Counted from the stretch's first letter, positions 1 through 5,809 are shown. The stretch: DNA of 5,809 nt from Sedimentisphaerales bacterium (GCA_016933985.1 JAFGTU010000249.1:1-5809), one strand, 5' to 3'. The notes: generated by a model not told the origin, from the letters alone. Made by a program: numbers and translations.

Positions 1-1095
1 CTCGGCTATGCTCATACCCGCGGTGATCGCCTCAAGTGCGCCGGCGTAATCGGTGTTGTATGCCTTCAGGCCGCCCTGGCCGGTGATGACCATGGTATTG
101 ACCGCGCCGATCTTCTCAGCGAGCGGCTCGACCTTCCCGCCGGCACCCCTCGCGAAATTCAAGGCGTTTTCCTTATGTGGGATTGTCACGCTTAGACCTT
201 TGAAGTCAAGCCATTTCCTCCGCATGATATTGTGCATGAACTGATCGAATCCGCCCCGCCCGCCTTCGACCAGCAGCGGAAGATACAGACTGTTCATCCT
301 CGCATCGGCAAAGCAGGCGTTGTGAATTGCCGGGCTGAGTGAATGAGCCACCGGATCCGCAATCACGCCGAATAAGTGCGTCTCCGAGTTGATGCAATCG
401 CCGCGGTAGAGCTCTTTGAATTTCCTGATGGTCAACTGCCCGGACGCGGTTGCCGACTCGTCGTCGATGCTTGCAAAAGTCAAAAAGCTGCCGAGCTTTC
501 CCGCAAGTATTCTGCTGATAACGCCGCTTTCGCCCATGCAGAAGATAATTCGCTCGCCGCTTGTCTTATGCAGCAGGTCGAAGGCCTCAAAACAATCGTT
601 GATATGGTTGGCAGTATAGACAAGCTTTGGGATCGCCGACGGAAAGACTGTCAGCATGCGGCGATGCAAAGCCGTGATGTCCTCGAATCTGCCATGGAAA
701 TCATGGGCCGATAGTATCAGCCTACTCTTCGGATTTTGCGACAATACTCGCCTTAGAAGTTCCTGGCTCTCGATTGCGAGGAAATTCTCATATTCTAAGT
801 CTATGAAATCCGCCCCGGCTTCGACCACGCCAGCGAGAACGTCGATTCGCAGCTTGAGCGGATAGTCTATAGCTCCGCCCTGACGCTTGTCCCGGCAGGT
901 CACTATTATCGGCGCCACCCCGGAAAACTGGTTTTTAACCGTAGAAACAAGTTTCTTCACGACTTTGACGTCGAGATTCTCGATGTAGTCTGCTCGCAGT
1001 TCGATCACCTGGGCCCCGCCGGCAATTGCAGCGCCAATCCGATCAGACGCTTGGTCCGGATTCGTCGCCGAGATGGGCACAGCCAAGTAAGCCAT
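1..1095 (-). CDS. aroDE: Fused 3-dehydroquinate dehydratase (type I AroD) / shikimate dehydrogenase (AroE), 3' end beyond window
   Basis: Bifunctional cytoplasmic shikimate-pathway enzyme: the N-terminal half dehydrates 3-dehydroquinate to 3-dehydroshikimate, and the C-terminal half reduces that to shikimate with NADPH. The frame is open for 365 codons from the ATG at 1095 down to base 1 and runs off the window. AroD part, about residues 1-232: substrate-binding ELRAD (31-35), TCRD (66-69), Glu101 in DLEYE, catalytic His131 in SAHDF, Schiff-base Lys157 in PKLVY, MGESGVISR (187-195) and SGQ (218-220). AroE part, from about residue 241: HSLSP (250-254), SVTIPHK with catalytic Lys308, GAVNT (330-334) and NTD with catalytic Asp349. 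The NADP-binding half lies outside the window. Two positions deviate: SGQ instead of PGQ in AroD, and SVT instead of NVT in AroE. No Shine-Dalgarno site precedes the ATG. A TTG eight codons upstream (1119-1117) is in frame but less likely as the start. The fusion matches plant, chlamydial and some planctomycete enzymes. Confidence 0.95.
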   Translation of the reverse strand, partial: MAYLAVPISATNPDQASDRIGAAIAGGAQVIELRADYIENLDVKVVKKLVSTVKNQFSGVAPIIVTCRDKRQGGAIDYPLKLRIDVLAGVVEAGADFIDLEYENFLAIESQELLRRVLSQNPKSRLILSAHDFHGRFEDITALHRRMLTVFPSAIPKLVYTANHINDCFEAFDLLHKTSGERIIFCMGESGVISRILAGKLGSFLTFASIDDESATASGQLTIRKFKELYRGDCINSETHLFGVIADPVAHSLSPAIHNACFADARMNSLYLPLLVEGGRGGFDQFMHNIMRRKWLDFKGLSVTIPHKENALNFARGAGGKVEPLAEKIGAVNTMVITGQGGLKAYNTDYAGALEAITAGMSIAE

Positions 1096-1185
1096 AGTAG
1101 CCGTAGGATATAATAGCAATAGCCTGCGAACAAGAATAAAAAGCAGAAACAACGGACCTTTAGCCCCCTTTTGCAGACATGCCCC

Positions 1186-1214
1186 TTGACAACGAGGCGA
1201 AGAATCCGTATAAT
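1186..1214 (+). promoter_or_regulatory. Consensus sigma-70-type promoter for the C10 peptidase gene
   Basis: TTGACA at 1186-1191 and TATAAT at 1209-1214 are separated by exactly 17 bp, so both hexamers and the spacer match the housekeeping sigma consensus. Transcription should start near 1221, giving a leader of about 139 nt before the proposed peptidase start. A perfect match is rare and suggests strong transcription, possibly with control exerted downstream in the leader. The match is read directly from the sequence; activity is inferred. Confidence 0.75.
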
Positions 1215-1244
1215 AAGGCTTAGGGTTGTTGAAAAGTGCCTCAA

Positions 1245-1266
1245 GCAGGTGAAAATGCGCACCTGC
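1245..1266 (+). other. Leader hairpin 1 (7-bp perfect stem)
   Basis: GCAGGTG at 1245-1251 pairs perfectly with CACCTGC at 1260-1266 around an 8-nt A-rich loop. It starts about 24 nt after the predicted transcription start. The pairing is seen directly; folding in vivo is inferred. Confidence 0.6.
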
Positions 1267-1280
1267 GCTATTACTTCGAG

Positions 1281-1304
1281 TTCCCGTTGGCGTCGCAACG
1301 GGAA
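1281..1304 (+). other. Leader hairpin 2 (9-bp perfect stem)
   Basis: TTCCCGTTG at 1281-1289 pairs perfectly with CAACGGGAA at 1296-1304 around the 6-nt loop GCGTCG. It lies 14 nt after hairpin 1. The bases after it are AGTCCATATC, with no U-tract, so it is not an intrinsic terminator. Confidence 0.65.
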
Positions 1305-1338
1305 AGTCCATATCAGCAGCCCCACGAATTAAGGCTTC

Positions 1339-1360
1339 TTTCCTTATTAGGAGGAGGAAA
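1339..1360 (+). promoter_or_regulatory. Shine-Dalgarno site of the peptidase gene, inside a potential sequestering hairpin
   Basis: AGGAGGAGG at 1349-1357 is the strongest ribosome-binding sequence in the window. Its AGGAGG core ends 5 nt before the ATA at 1360 but 38 nt before the first standard start in this frame (GTG at 1393), so it points to initiation at 1360. The same bases can pair with the tract just upstream: TTTCCT (1339-1344) with AGGAGG (1349-1354, including two G-U pairs; 4-nt loop), or with AGGAAA (1355-1360). Either fold would hide ribosome-binding purines. Confidence 0.6.
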
Positions 1361-3708
1361 TAGACCGCAAGAGGATAGTCTATGCAGCCATTGTGCTGCT
1401 GTTGGCGGTATTCGTCGGCAATGCTTCGGCCCAACCGATCACGGTGCAACAGGCCAAAAAGGCGGTCCTGGGCTGGCTCAATACCGATGCGCCATCTTTC
1501 CAGAGAAGAATCGATGGCGGGCGACCGGAAAACCTGCTCCTCTTCACCGACGACGCCGGCGAGCCGATCTACTACATCATCCATTTGAAGCCTTCCGGAT
1601 TTGTGATTGTCTCTGCCGATGACCAGGTCGAACCCATCATCGGTTTTGCCGATGACGGCAACTATGACCCATCGCCCGACAACCCGTTAGGAGCGCTCAC
1701 AACAAACGACTTGAACGGGCGAATGGCAGCAGTGCGGACCGGTGAGCATCTGCGAACGGAAAGTAAGCGAGAACGTGCGCTGCGGGCAAAAAAGAAATGG
1801 GACCGATTCATACAGCTAAACGCCGCTTCCGACGAAGGATTCACCTTGACGGACCCGATGGACACAGTAACCGGGCAAAGTGTAGCGGCCATTTCCGATA
1901 TGCGAGTCCCGCCGCTCCTGGGCAGCAAATGGGGCCAGAATGGCGTCTGCGACGCGTTTTGCTTTGACTATTACACACCGGGCAATTATCTCGCCGGATG
2001 TGTGGCGGTAACAATGGCACAAATCATGCGATACCACCAACACCCCACGGCAGGTATAGGCATAGAAGGGTTCTGGATAAAGAAAGACAACAGTGACTGG
2101 TACGGGGCCTACACCAGAGGCGGCGACGGCAGAGGAGGCCCGTACTATTGGGATTATATGGTGCTTGTCCCGACATGTTCGATAACCACGAACCAGCGAA
2201 AGGCTATCGGGGCCCTCTGCTACGATGCCGCCATTTCCGTCAATACGATCTTTCGTAGCGACTCGTCGCAAGCCGACACCCTCAGGGCAAAGGATGCCCT
2301 TGTCGAAACCTTCATGTATGCCGGAGCAATAACAGGATACAACGGTGGCGACAATATAGGCGACGGACTCATCGGAATGATAAATCCAAACCTCGACGCT
2401 AAAGATCCTGTAATTATCGGCATCCAGGGCGCCGGTGGACATGCGGTTGTCTGCGACGGATACGGATACAACGCATCGACTCTCTACCACCACCTCAATA
2501 TGGGCTGGAGGGGAGTATGTGACGCCTGGTATAACCTCCCCAATATTGACTCGACTCCCTCTTACACCTCGATACACAAGTGCATCTATAATATTCGCCC
2601 TCACAGCGGCGGCGGCGAAATCGTCAGTGGCAGAATATACAGCCCAAGCGGCGAACCGATAGCAAATCCCACCGTCTATGCCAAGCCGGCCGCAGGAGGC
2701 CTCAACGTCAACGCAGAGTCCGATGAGAATGGCATATACGCCTTCGACAACCTCGTTTCCGCGGCCACTTATAGGATATACGTCTCAGAAGAGGGATATA
2801 CTTTCCTGCCTAAGAATATCACCACCGGCACATCACGAGACGATTCTGCCGTTTCAGGGAATGTTGGGGGGGTTGACTTCTATGGTCAATATGCAACGGA
2901 TGCGCTCATAGGCAGATGGAAACTTGACGAGACCACCGGCCAAACGGCAGAGGATTCCGCAGGAGTCAACGACGGCACTGTTTACGGCGGAGCAGCCTGG
3001 CAAGCATCCGGCGGGATGTTCGACGGAGCCCTTCTATTCGGCGGCGACGATTACATTGTTATCCCCAACGAATCGAACTTCGATATGGACGAGCAGATCA
3101 CGGTTGCGAGCTGGGTCAAAATCAATACGGTAAACAAGGACTGGCAGACCGTCATCGCCAAAGGCAACTCGGCTTGGAGGCTTTCAACGCTCAGAAGCGA
3201 GAGAAAGTTCTATTTCGCTATCACGGGCTCGCCCAGTAATGCCGCCGTCAATGGCAGCGTCAACGTGCCGCTCGGCGAATGGCATCACGTATGCGGGACC
3301 TATGATGGCACGCATATCCGCCTATACATAGACGGCGTAGAGGACCCCGCCGGCCCGGCGGCTTACGCCGGCGGCATAGCAACGAACAACTTCGACGTAT
3401 ATATCGGAGAAAATGCCGAGATACGCGGACGATACTGGAGAGGCTCAATCGACGAAGTGCGTATATATAACTACGCACTCAAAGCCGGCGAAGTTGCCAA
3501 CCTGATGTGCCTTGTACCCATTGCCGCAGATGTAAACCACGATTGCGTCGCCGATATGGCCGACTACGCCATGCTCACCCGGGCATACCTGAGCCGACCG
3601 GGCAATCCGCGATGGAACCCCGACTGCGACATCAGCTCCCCAGCCGACAACATCGTCGATATGCGAGACCTGAATGTGCTTCTGCAAGACTGGCTGGCCG
3701 GAGATTAG
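1360..3708 (+). CDS. Secreted C10-family (streptopain-like) cysteine peptidase with carboxypeptidase-regulatory-like, LamG-like and dockerin-like domains
   Basis: Predicted exported papain-like protease. The start is drawn at the ATA at 1360 because AGGAGG lies 5 nt upstream and the reading from there gives a complete signal peptide: a charged DRKR stretch, a hydrophobic core, and cleavage after ASA at about residue 24. The first standard start, GTG at 1393 (771 aa), loses the charged part. Residue numbers here count from 1360 (782 aa). About 25-150 is a Spi-type inhibitory propeptide (GFVIVSADD at 80-88). The catalytic domain spans about 185-415: KWGQ with Gln193, Cys214 in AGCVAVTMAQIM, His361 in GGHAVVCDGY and Asn380 in HLNMGW; the first Trp of the usual NWGW is Met. 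A carboxypeptidase-regulatory-like fold covers about 421-486 and a LamG-like sandwich about 514-715. The dockerin-like end, about 724-782, has its first calcium loop at Asp724, Asn726, Asp728, Asp732 and Asp735. The substrate is unknown. It is divergent from aroDE and has its own promoter. Confidence 0.88.
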   Translation: MDRKRIVYAAIVLLLAVFVGNASAQPITVQQAKKAVLGWLNTDAPSFQRRIDGGRPENLLLFTDDAGEPIYYIIHLKPSGFVIVSADDQVEPIIGFADDGNYDPSPDNPLGALTTNDLNGRMAAVRTGEHLRTESKRERALRAKKKWDRFIQLNAASDEGFTLTDPMDTVTGQSVAAISDMRVPPLLGSKWGQNGVCDAFCFDYYTPGNYLAGCVAVTMAQIMRYHQHPTAGIGIEGFWIKKDNSDWYGAYTRGGDGRGGPYYWDYMVLVPTCSITTNQRKAIGALCYDAAISVNTIFRSDSSQADTLRAKDALVETFMYAGAITGYNGGDNIGDGLIGMINPNLDAKDPVIIGIQGAGGHAVVCDGYGYNASTLYHHLNMGWRGVCDAWYNLPNIDSTPSYTSIHKCIYNIRPHSGGGEIVSGRIYSPSGEPIANPTVYAKPAAGGLNVNAESDENGIYAFDNLVSAATYRIYVSEEGYTFLPKNITTGTSRDDSAVSGNVGGVDFYGQYATDALIGRWKLDETTGQTAEDSAGVNDGTVYGGAAWQASGGMFDGALLFGGDDYIVIPNESNFDMDEQITVASWVKINTVNKDWQTVIAKGNSAWRLSTLRSERKFYFAITGSPSNAAVNGSVNVPLGEWHHVCGTYDGTHIRLYIDGVEDPAGPAAYAGGIATNNFDVYIGENAEIRGRYWRGSIDEVRIYNYALKAGEVANLMCLVPIAADVNHDCVADMADYAMLTRAYLSRPGNPRWNPDCDISSPADNIVDMRDLNVLLQDWLAGD

Positions 3709-3885
3709 CCGCCTTCATACAACGGCCCTGTACGCACATTGGCTTGCTCCGGTCTCCCTTATGGACTGATGCTATTCCCTCAGACCCTTGCTCAGTCTTG
3801 CCTTGTCCGAAGGAATCGGTTATCCTGCGAAAGTGTCTTCTGATTCAATGCGTTTAGTTTGGTAATCGCCCGATTGTAATATAAG
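3709..3885 (+). other. Intergenic spacer between peptidase gene and aroB
   Basis: This 177-bp stretch has no coding signal. GACTGA (3764-3769) and TCAGTC (3792-3797) could pair across a 22-nt loop, but there is no GC-rich stem followed by a T-run, so I see no intrinsic terminator for the peptidase gene. Read-through into aroB or rho-dependent termination are both possible. A weak candidate promoter lies at 3798-3826. Confidence 0.6.
3798..3826 (+). promoter_or_regulatory. Weak candidate sigma-70-type promoter for aroB
   Basis: TTGCCT (3798-3803) and TATCCT (3821-3826) are spaced 17 bp apart and each match four of six consensus bases. Initiation would fall near 3833, leaving a leader of about 53 nt before the aroB ATG. 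Matches of this quality occur by chance, so this is only the best candidate in the spacer. Confidence 0.3.
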
Positions 3886-4995
3886 ATGATAGAGCTAACG
3901 GTAAATATCCCTGCCCGCGACCCTAAGAGCTATAGGATCGCCATTGGAGCGGAGATTCTCCACTCCATCTGGCCCCGCGTAGAGGCGGATTTCGCCGGAC
4001 CCAGCAAGTTCGTTGTGACGGATGAGAACCTGGTCTCTGCCGGCCATCTTAAACAGCTTCTGGGCGAACGCGATGTGCCCACCTTTGTCATCGCCCCCGC
4101 CGGCGAGGTCTCCAAGAACATGGATACCGTAGTCTCGATAATCGAGGCGATGGAGAAGGCCTACTTGGGCAGAGATACCGTAGTTGTTGGCATGGGCGGC
4201 GGAACGGTCGGCGATATTGCCGGGTTCGCCGCTTCCATATTCAAAAGGGGCGTCCCTGTTATTCACATACCCACCACAACCGTCGCACAGGCGGATTCGG
4301 CCATTGGCGGCAAGACGGGAGTCGATTCGACCGTGAGCAAGAACGCATTTGGGGCGTTCTGGCACCCGGCTGCCGTCTATCTCGACGTTGCCACGCTGGA
4401 AACGCTCGACGACAGGCAATACCGGGCAGGGCTCGTCGAGTCCGTAAAACACGCCGTCATCGCCGATAGCGAGTATTTTGCCTTCATCGAGAAGAACATG
4501 CAGGCGATTCTCCTGCGCGATCGCGCTGTGCTCGAAAAAATCGCCGATTTCAACTGCCGAATCAAAGGCAATGTCGTCGAAGCCGATCCGCACGAGCAGA
4601 ACATCCGAAGAATCCTCAACTACGGCCATACTATCGGACATGCCGTCGAATCGGCCAGCGGATACAAATTGCTCCATGGAGAGGCGGTGGCGATAGGGAT
4701 GATCGCCGCCGGATTGATCGAGATCGAGATGGGAGTAGGCGACCCTGAAAGGCTCGAAAGAATCCGTGCAATCCTCAAAAAGCTCAGTCTCCCGGTGGAA
4801 CTGCCCAAGGATTTAGCCGAAAATAGCCTCATTGACTTGATTAAACGCGACAAAAAGGCCGTGAATAAATGGCCAAAATTCGTCTTGACCAGTCAAATCG
4901 GCCAAGTATATTGCCGCGACGGTCAGTGGGCCGTCAATGTTGAACCACGCGTAGTGGAAAGAGTATTGCGAATGTTGCAGGTGGCATCAAGTTAA
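3886..4995 (+). CDS. aroB: 3-dehydroquinate synthase
   Basis: Cytoplasmic NAD- and metal-dependent enzyme converting DAHP to 3-dehydroquinate, the second shikimate-pathway step; its product is the substrate of the AroDE fusion in this window. At 369 aa it has normal family length. Seen: GGGTVGD (104-110) for NAD, Arg121, Asp137 in ADSAIGGKTG with Lys143, and Lys152-Asn153 in SKNAFGAF. Metal ligands are Glu185 (GLVESVK, with Lys188), His248 (NYGHTIGH, with His252) and His264 (LHGEAVAIGM). Lys227, Arg241 and a DKK stretch (about 323-325) are also present. Spacing between these residues equals that of the Aspergillus nidulans enzyme as I recall it, which argues for true AroB rather than a relative such as 2-deoxy-scyllo-inosose synthase. 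The ATG at 3886 gives the usual short N-terminal beta strand (ELTVNI). No clear Shine-Dalgarno sequence precedes it. The next gene follows after 9 bp on the same strand. Confidence 0.96.
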   Translation: MIELTVNIPARDPKSYRIAIGAEILHSIWPRVEADFAGPSKFVVTDENLVSAGHLKQLLGERDVPTFVIAPAGEVSKNMDTVVSIIEAMEKAYLGRDTVVVGMGGGTVGDIAGFAASIFKRGVPVIHIPTTTVAQADSAIGGKTGVDSTVSKNAFGAFWHPAAVYLDVATLETLDDRQYRAGLVESVKHAVIADSEYFAFIEKNMQAILLRDRAVLEKIADFNCRIKGNVVEADPHEQNIRRILNYGHTIGHAVESASGYKLLHGEAVAIGMIAAGLIEIEMGVGDPERLERIRAILKKLSLPVELPKDLAENSLIDLIKRDKKAVNKWPKFVLTSQIGQVYCRDGQWAVNVEPRVVERVLRMLQVASS

Positions 4996-4997
4996 GG
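4994..4997 (+). promoter_or_regulatory. Ribosome-binding site overlapping the aroB stop
   Basis: AAGG at 4994-4997 shares its two A bases with the aroB TAA stop and lies 7 nt before the ATG at 5005. The layout suggests ribosomes finishing aroB start the next gene, so the two are probably co-transcribed and translationally coupled. Confidence 0.5.
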
Positions 4998-5004
4998 TAA
5001 CAAT

Positions 5005-5809
5005 ATGTACAGAGAACAGATAAAAGTGCTCGACTGCACCATCAGGGACGGAGGGCTTATAAATAACCATTACTTCACGGATGAATTCGTCATCGCCGTG
5101 TATAAGGCCCTCTCGGAGAGCGGAATCGATTATATGGAGATGGGCTACCGCGCCAGCCGGGAGCTCTCCCCCCCCGCCGAATATGGCGCCTGGAAATACT
5201 GTGACGACGACAAAATACGCCAGATTATCGACAAGGCCCAGATCGAGTCGAATCTTAAGATCAGCGTGATGGTCGATTCTTACCGCGTCAAAGAGCAGAC
5301 CTTCGCGCCCGCCGACCAGAGCCCTATTGATATGATTCGGGCCGCAACTTATGTCAAGTACATCGACAGCTCAATCGAGCTGGTTAATAGGTGCCACGAC
5401 CTCGGCTATGAGACAACGGTCAACATTATGGCGATCTCGACGGAGATTGAGCCGGACCTCGTCGAGGCGCTCGACCAGTTGGCAAAGTGCCCGGTCGATG
5501 TGGTTTATGTTGTCGATAGCTTCGGGGCGCTATACTGCGAGCAGATCGAGTATCTGGTCAAGCTGTACAGGCAGCATCTGCCGGGCAAAGAGATCGGCGT
5601 CCACTGCCACAATAATCAGCAGCTTGCATACGCGAACACCATAGAAGGAATAATCCACAACGCCAACTATGTTGACGGCTCGCTCTTTGGCATCGGGCGG
5701 GGACCGGGCAACTGCTGCCTCGAGCTGCTGGTCGGCTTTCTGAAGAACCCGAAGTTCGACCTGACCCCGATCCTCAAGGTCATAGAGGACTATATGCTGC
5801 CGATGCGGA
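5005..5809 (+). CDS. DRE-TIM (HMGL-like) metallolyase/aldolase of unknown substrate, 3' end beyond window
   Basis: The first 268 codons of an enzyme of the superfamily that includes 4-hydroxy-2-oxovalerate aldolase, HMG-CoA lyase, homocitrate synthase and isopropylmalate synthase. These TIM barrels use a divalent metal to make or break a C-C bond next to a 2-oxo acid or acyl-CoA. Seen: LDCTIRDGG (9-17) with Arg14 and metal ligand Asp15; a strand-2 MEMGYRAS (about 44-51); VDSFGALY (170-177); metal-binding His200 and His202 in GVHCHNNQ; and GIGRGPGN (229-236), a family glycine-rich loop. This resembles proteins often named only 'aldolase catalytic domain-containing'. The His just after RDG in 4-hydroxy-2-oxovalerate aldolases is absent; the nearest is His22, eight residues after Arg14. 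The substrate cannot be deduced. Start: ATG with AAGG 7 nt upstream, 9 bp after aroB, implying one operon. A run of eight C (5168-5175) lies in the frame. Confidence 0.85.
   Translation, partial: MYREQIKVLDCTIRDGGLINNHYFTDEFVIAVYKALSESGIDYMEMGYRASRELSPPAEYGAWKYCDDDKIRQIIDKAQIESNLKISVMVDSYRVKEQTFAPADQSPIDMIRAATYVKYIDSSIELVNRCHDLGYETTVNIMAISTEIEPDLVEALDQLAKCPVDVVYVVDSFGALYCEQIEYLVKLYRQHLPGKEIGVHCHNNQQLAYANTIEGIIHNANYVDGSLFGIGRGPGNCCLELLVGFLKNPKFDLTPILKVIEDYMLPMR

Larger units (their letters stand above)
1221..1359 (+). promoter_or_regulatory. Structured 5' leader of the peptidase mRNA (candidate cis-regulatory RNA)
   Basis: This stretch between the consensus promoter and the peptidase gene contains two perfect hairpins (1245-1266 and 1281-1304), a pyrimidine-rich tract (1336-1345) and a strong Shine-Dalgarno sequence (1349-1357) that the tract can pair with. 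Neither hairpin is followed by a T-run, so a terminator is unlikely. It does not match the conserved cores of the riboswitch classes I can recall (TPP, SAM-I, cobalamin, GEMM-I, ykkC, fluoride). A GTG-initiated frame from 1236 crosses it but has no ribosome site. A regulatory role is inferred from the structure and position. Confidence 0.45.

Noticed and set aside
1110..1139. Possible minus-strand promoter for aroDE: TATTAT (1115-1110) about 14 nt before the ATG.
   Set aside because: No convincing -35 element lies at the right distance (best is TATTCT at 1138-1133), and the leader would be only about 8 nt. The evidence is too weak to list it as a feature.
1382..1588. ATG at 1382 with a GAGGA 6 nt upstream as a possible start for the peptidase.
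   Set aside because: It is in a different frame from the peptidase and encodes a Cys- and Arg-rich string rather than a signal peptide. Joining it to the peptidase would need a frameshift for which I see no signal.
1236..1622. A 128-codon GTG-initiated frame across the leader and the start of the peptidase gene.
   Set aside because: It has no ribosome site, overlaps the signal peptide and propeptide coding in another frame, and has no recognisable domain. The hairpins explain this stretch better.
1816..2604. A 262-codon open frame on the minus strand within the peptidase gene.
   Set aside because: It is antisense to the well-supported catalytic domain, has no recognisable motif, and is explained by codon bias leaving the opposite strand open.
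3764..3797. Inverted repeat GACTGA / TCAGTC after the peptidase gene as a terminator.
   Set aside because: The 6-bp stem is not GC-rich, the loop is 22 nt, and no T-run follows.
3895..4677. A 260-codon open frame on the minus strand within aroB.
   Set aside because: It is antisense to a gene with all catalytic residues intact, and no domain or ribosome site supports it.
3886..4995. The possibility that the AroB-like protein is a sugar-cyclase relative such as 2-deoxy-scyllo-inosose synthase.
   Set aside because: All expected dehydroquinate synthase active-site residues, including Lys152-Asn153, Lys227, Arg241 and His252, are present with matching spacing, and a shikimate gene lies nearby.
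1..5410. The 10-mer CTCGGCTATG at both 1-10 and 5401-5410.
   Set aside because: The two copies are in unrelated coding sequences and share no flanking similarity; this is a chance match.

Overview
The window most likely comes from a Planctomycetota bacterium, probably of the class Phycisphaerae. This is inferred from three traits: a 3-dehydroquinate dehydratase fused to shikimate dehydrogenase, a secreted multidomain protein ending in a cysteine-containing dockerin-like repeat pair, and weak or absent Shine-Dalgarno sites at two of the four genes. No 16S rRNA or other taxonomic marker is present, so the placement is tentative.

Layout: 1-1095 (minus) is the N-terminal 365 codons of a fused AroD-AroE enzyme that runs off the left edge. 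1096-1359 is a divergent intergenic region. It holds a full-consensus sigma-70-type promoter (TTGACA, 17 bp, TATAAT) firing rightward, then a leader of about 139 nt with two perfect hairpins and a strong Shine-Dalgarno site that can itself be paired. 1360-3708 (plus) encodes a large secreted C10-family (streptopain-like) cysteine peptidase with a carboxypeptidase-regulatory-like domain, a LamG-like domain and a dockerin-like C-terminus. Its reading frame has no ATG, GTG or TTG where the signal peptide should begin; the best-placed start is an ATA. 3709-3885 is a short spacer with a weak candidate promoter and no clear terminator. 3886-4995 (plus) is aroB with all expected active-site residues. 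5005-5809 (plus) is the start of a DRE-TIM (HMGL-like) aldolase/lyase gene of unknown substrate, 9 bp after aroB with its ribosome site overlapping the aroB stop; it runs off the right edge.

The theme is shikimate biosynthesis: AroB makes 3-dehydroquinate and AroDE converts it to shikimate. A secreted peptidase with its own strong promoter sits between them. The points most worth a second look are the structured leader with the apparent ATA start of the peptidase gene, and the aroB-coupled DRE-TIM enzyme. Nothing here is a clear-cut new system such as a defence island, mobile element or CRISPR array.
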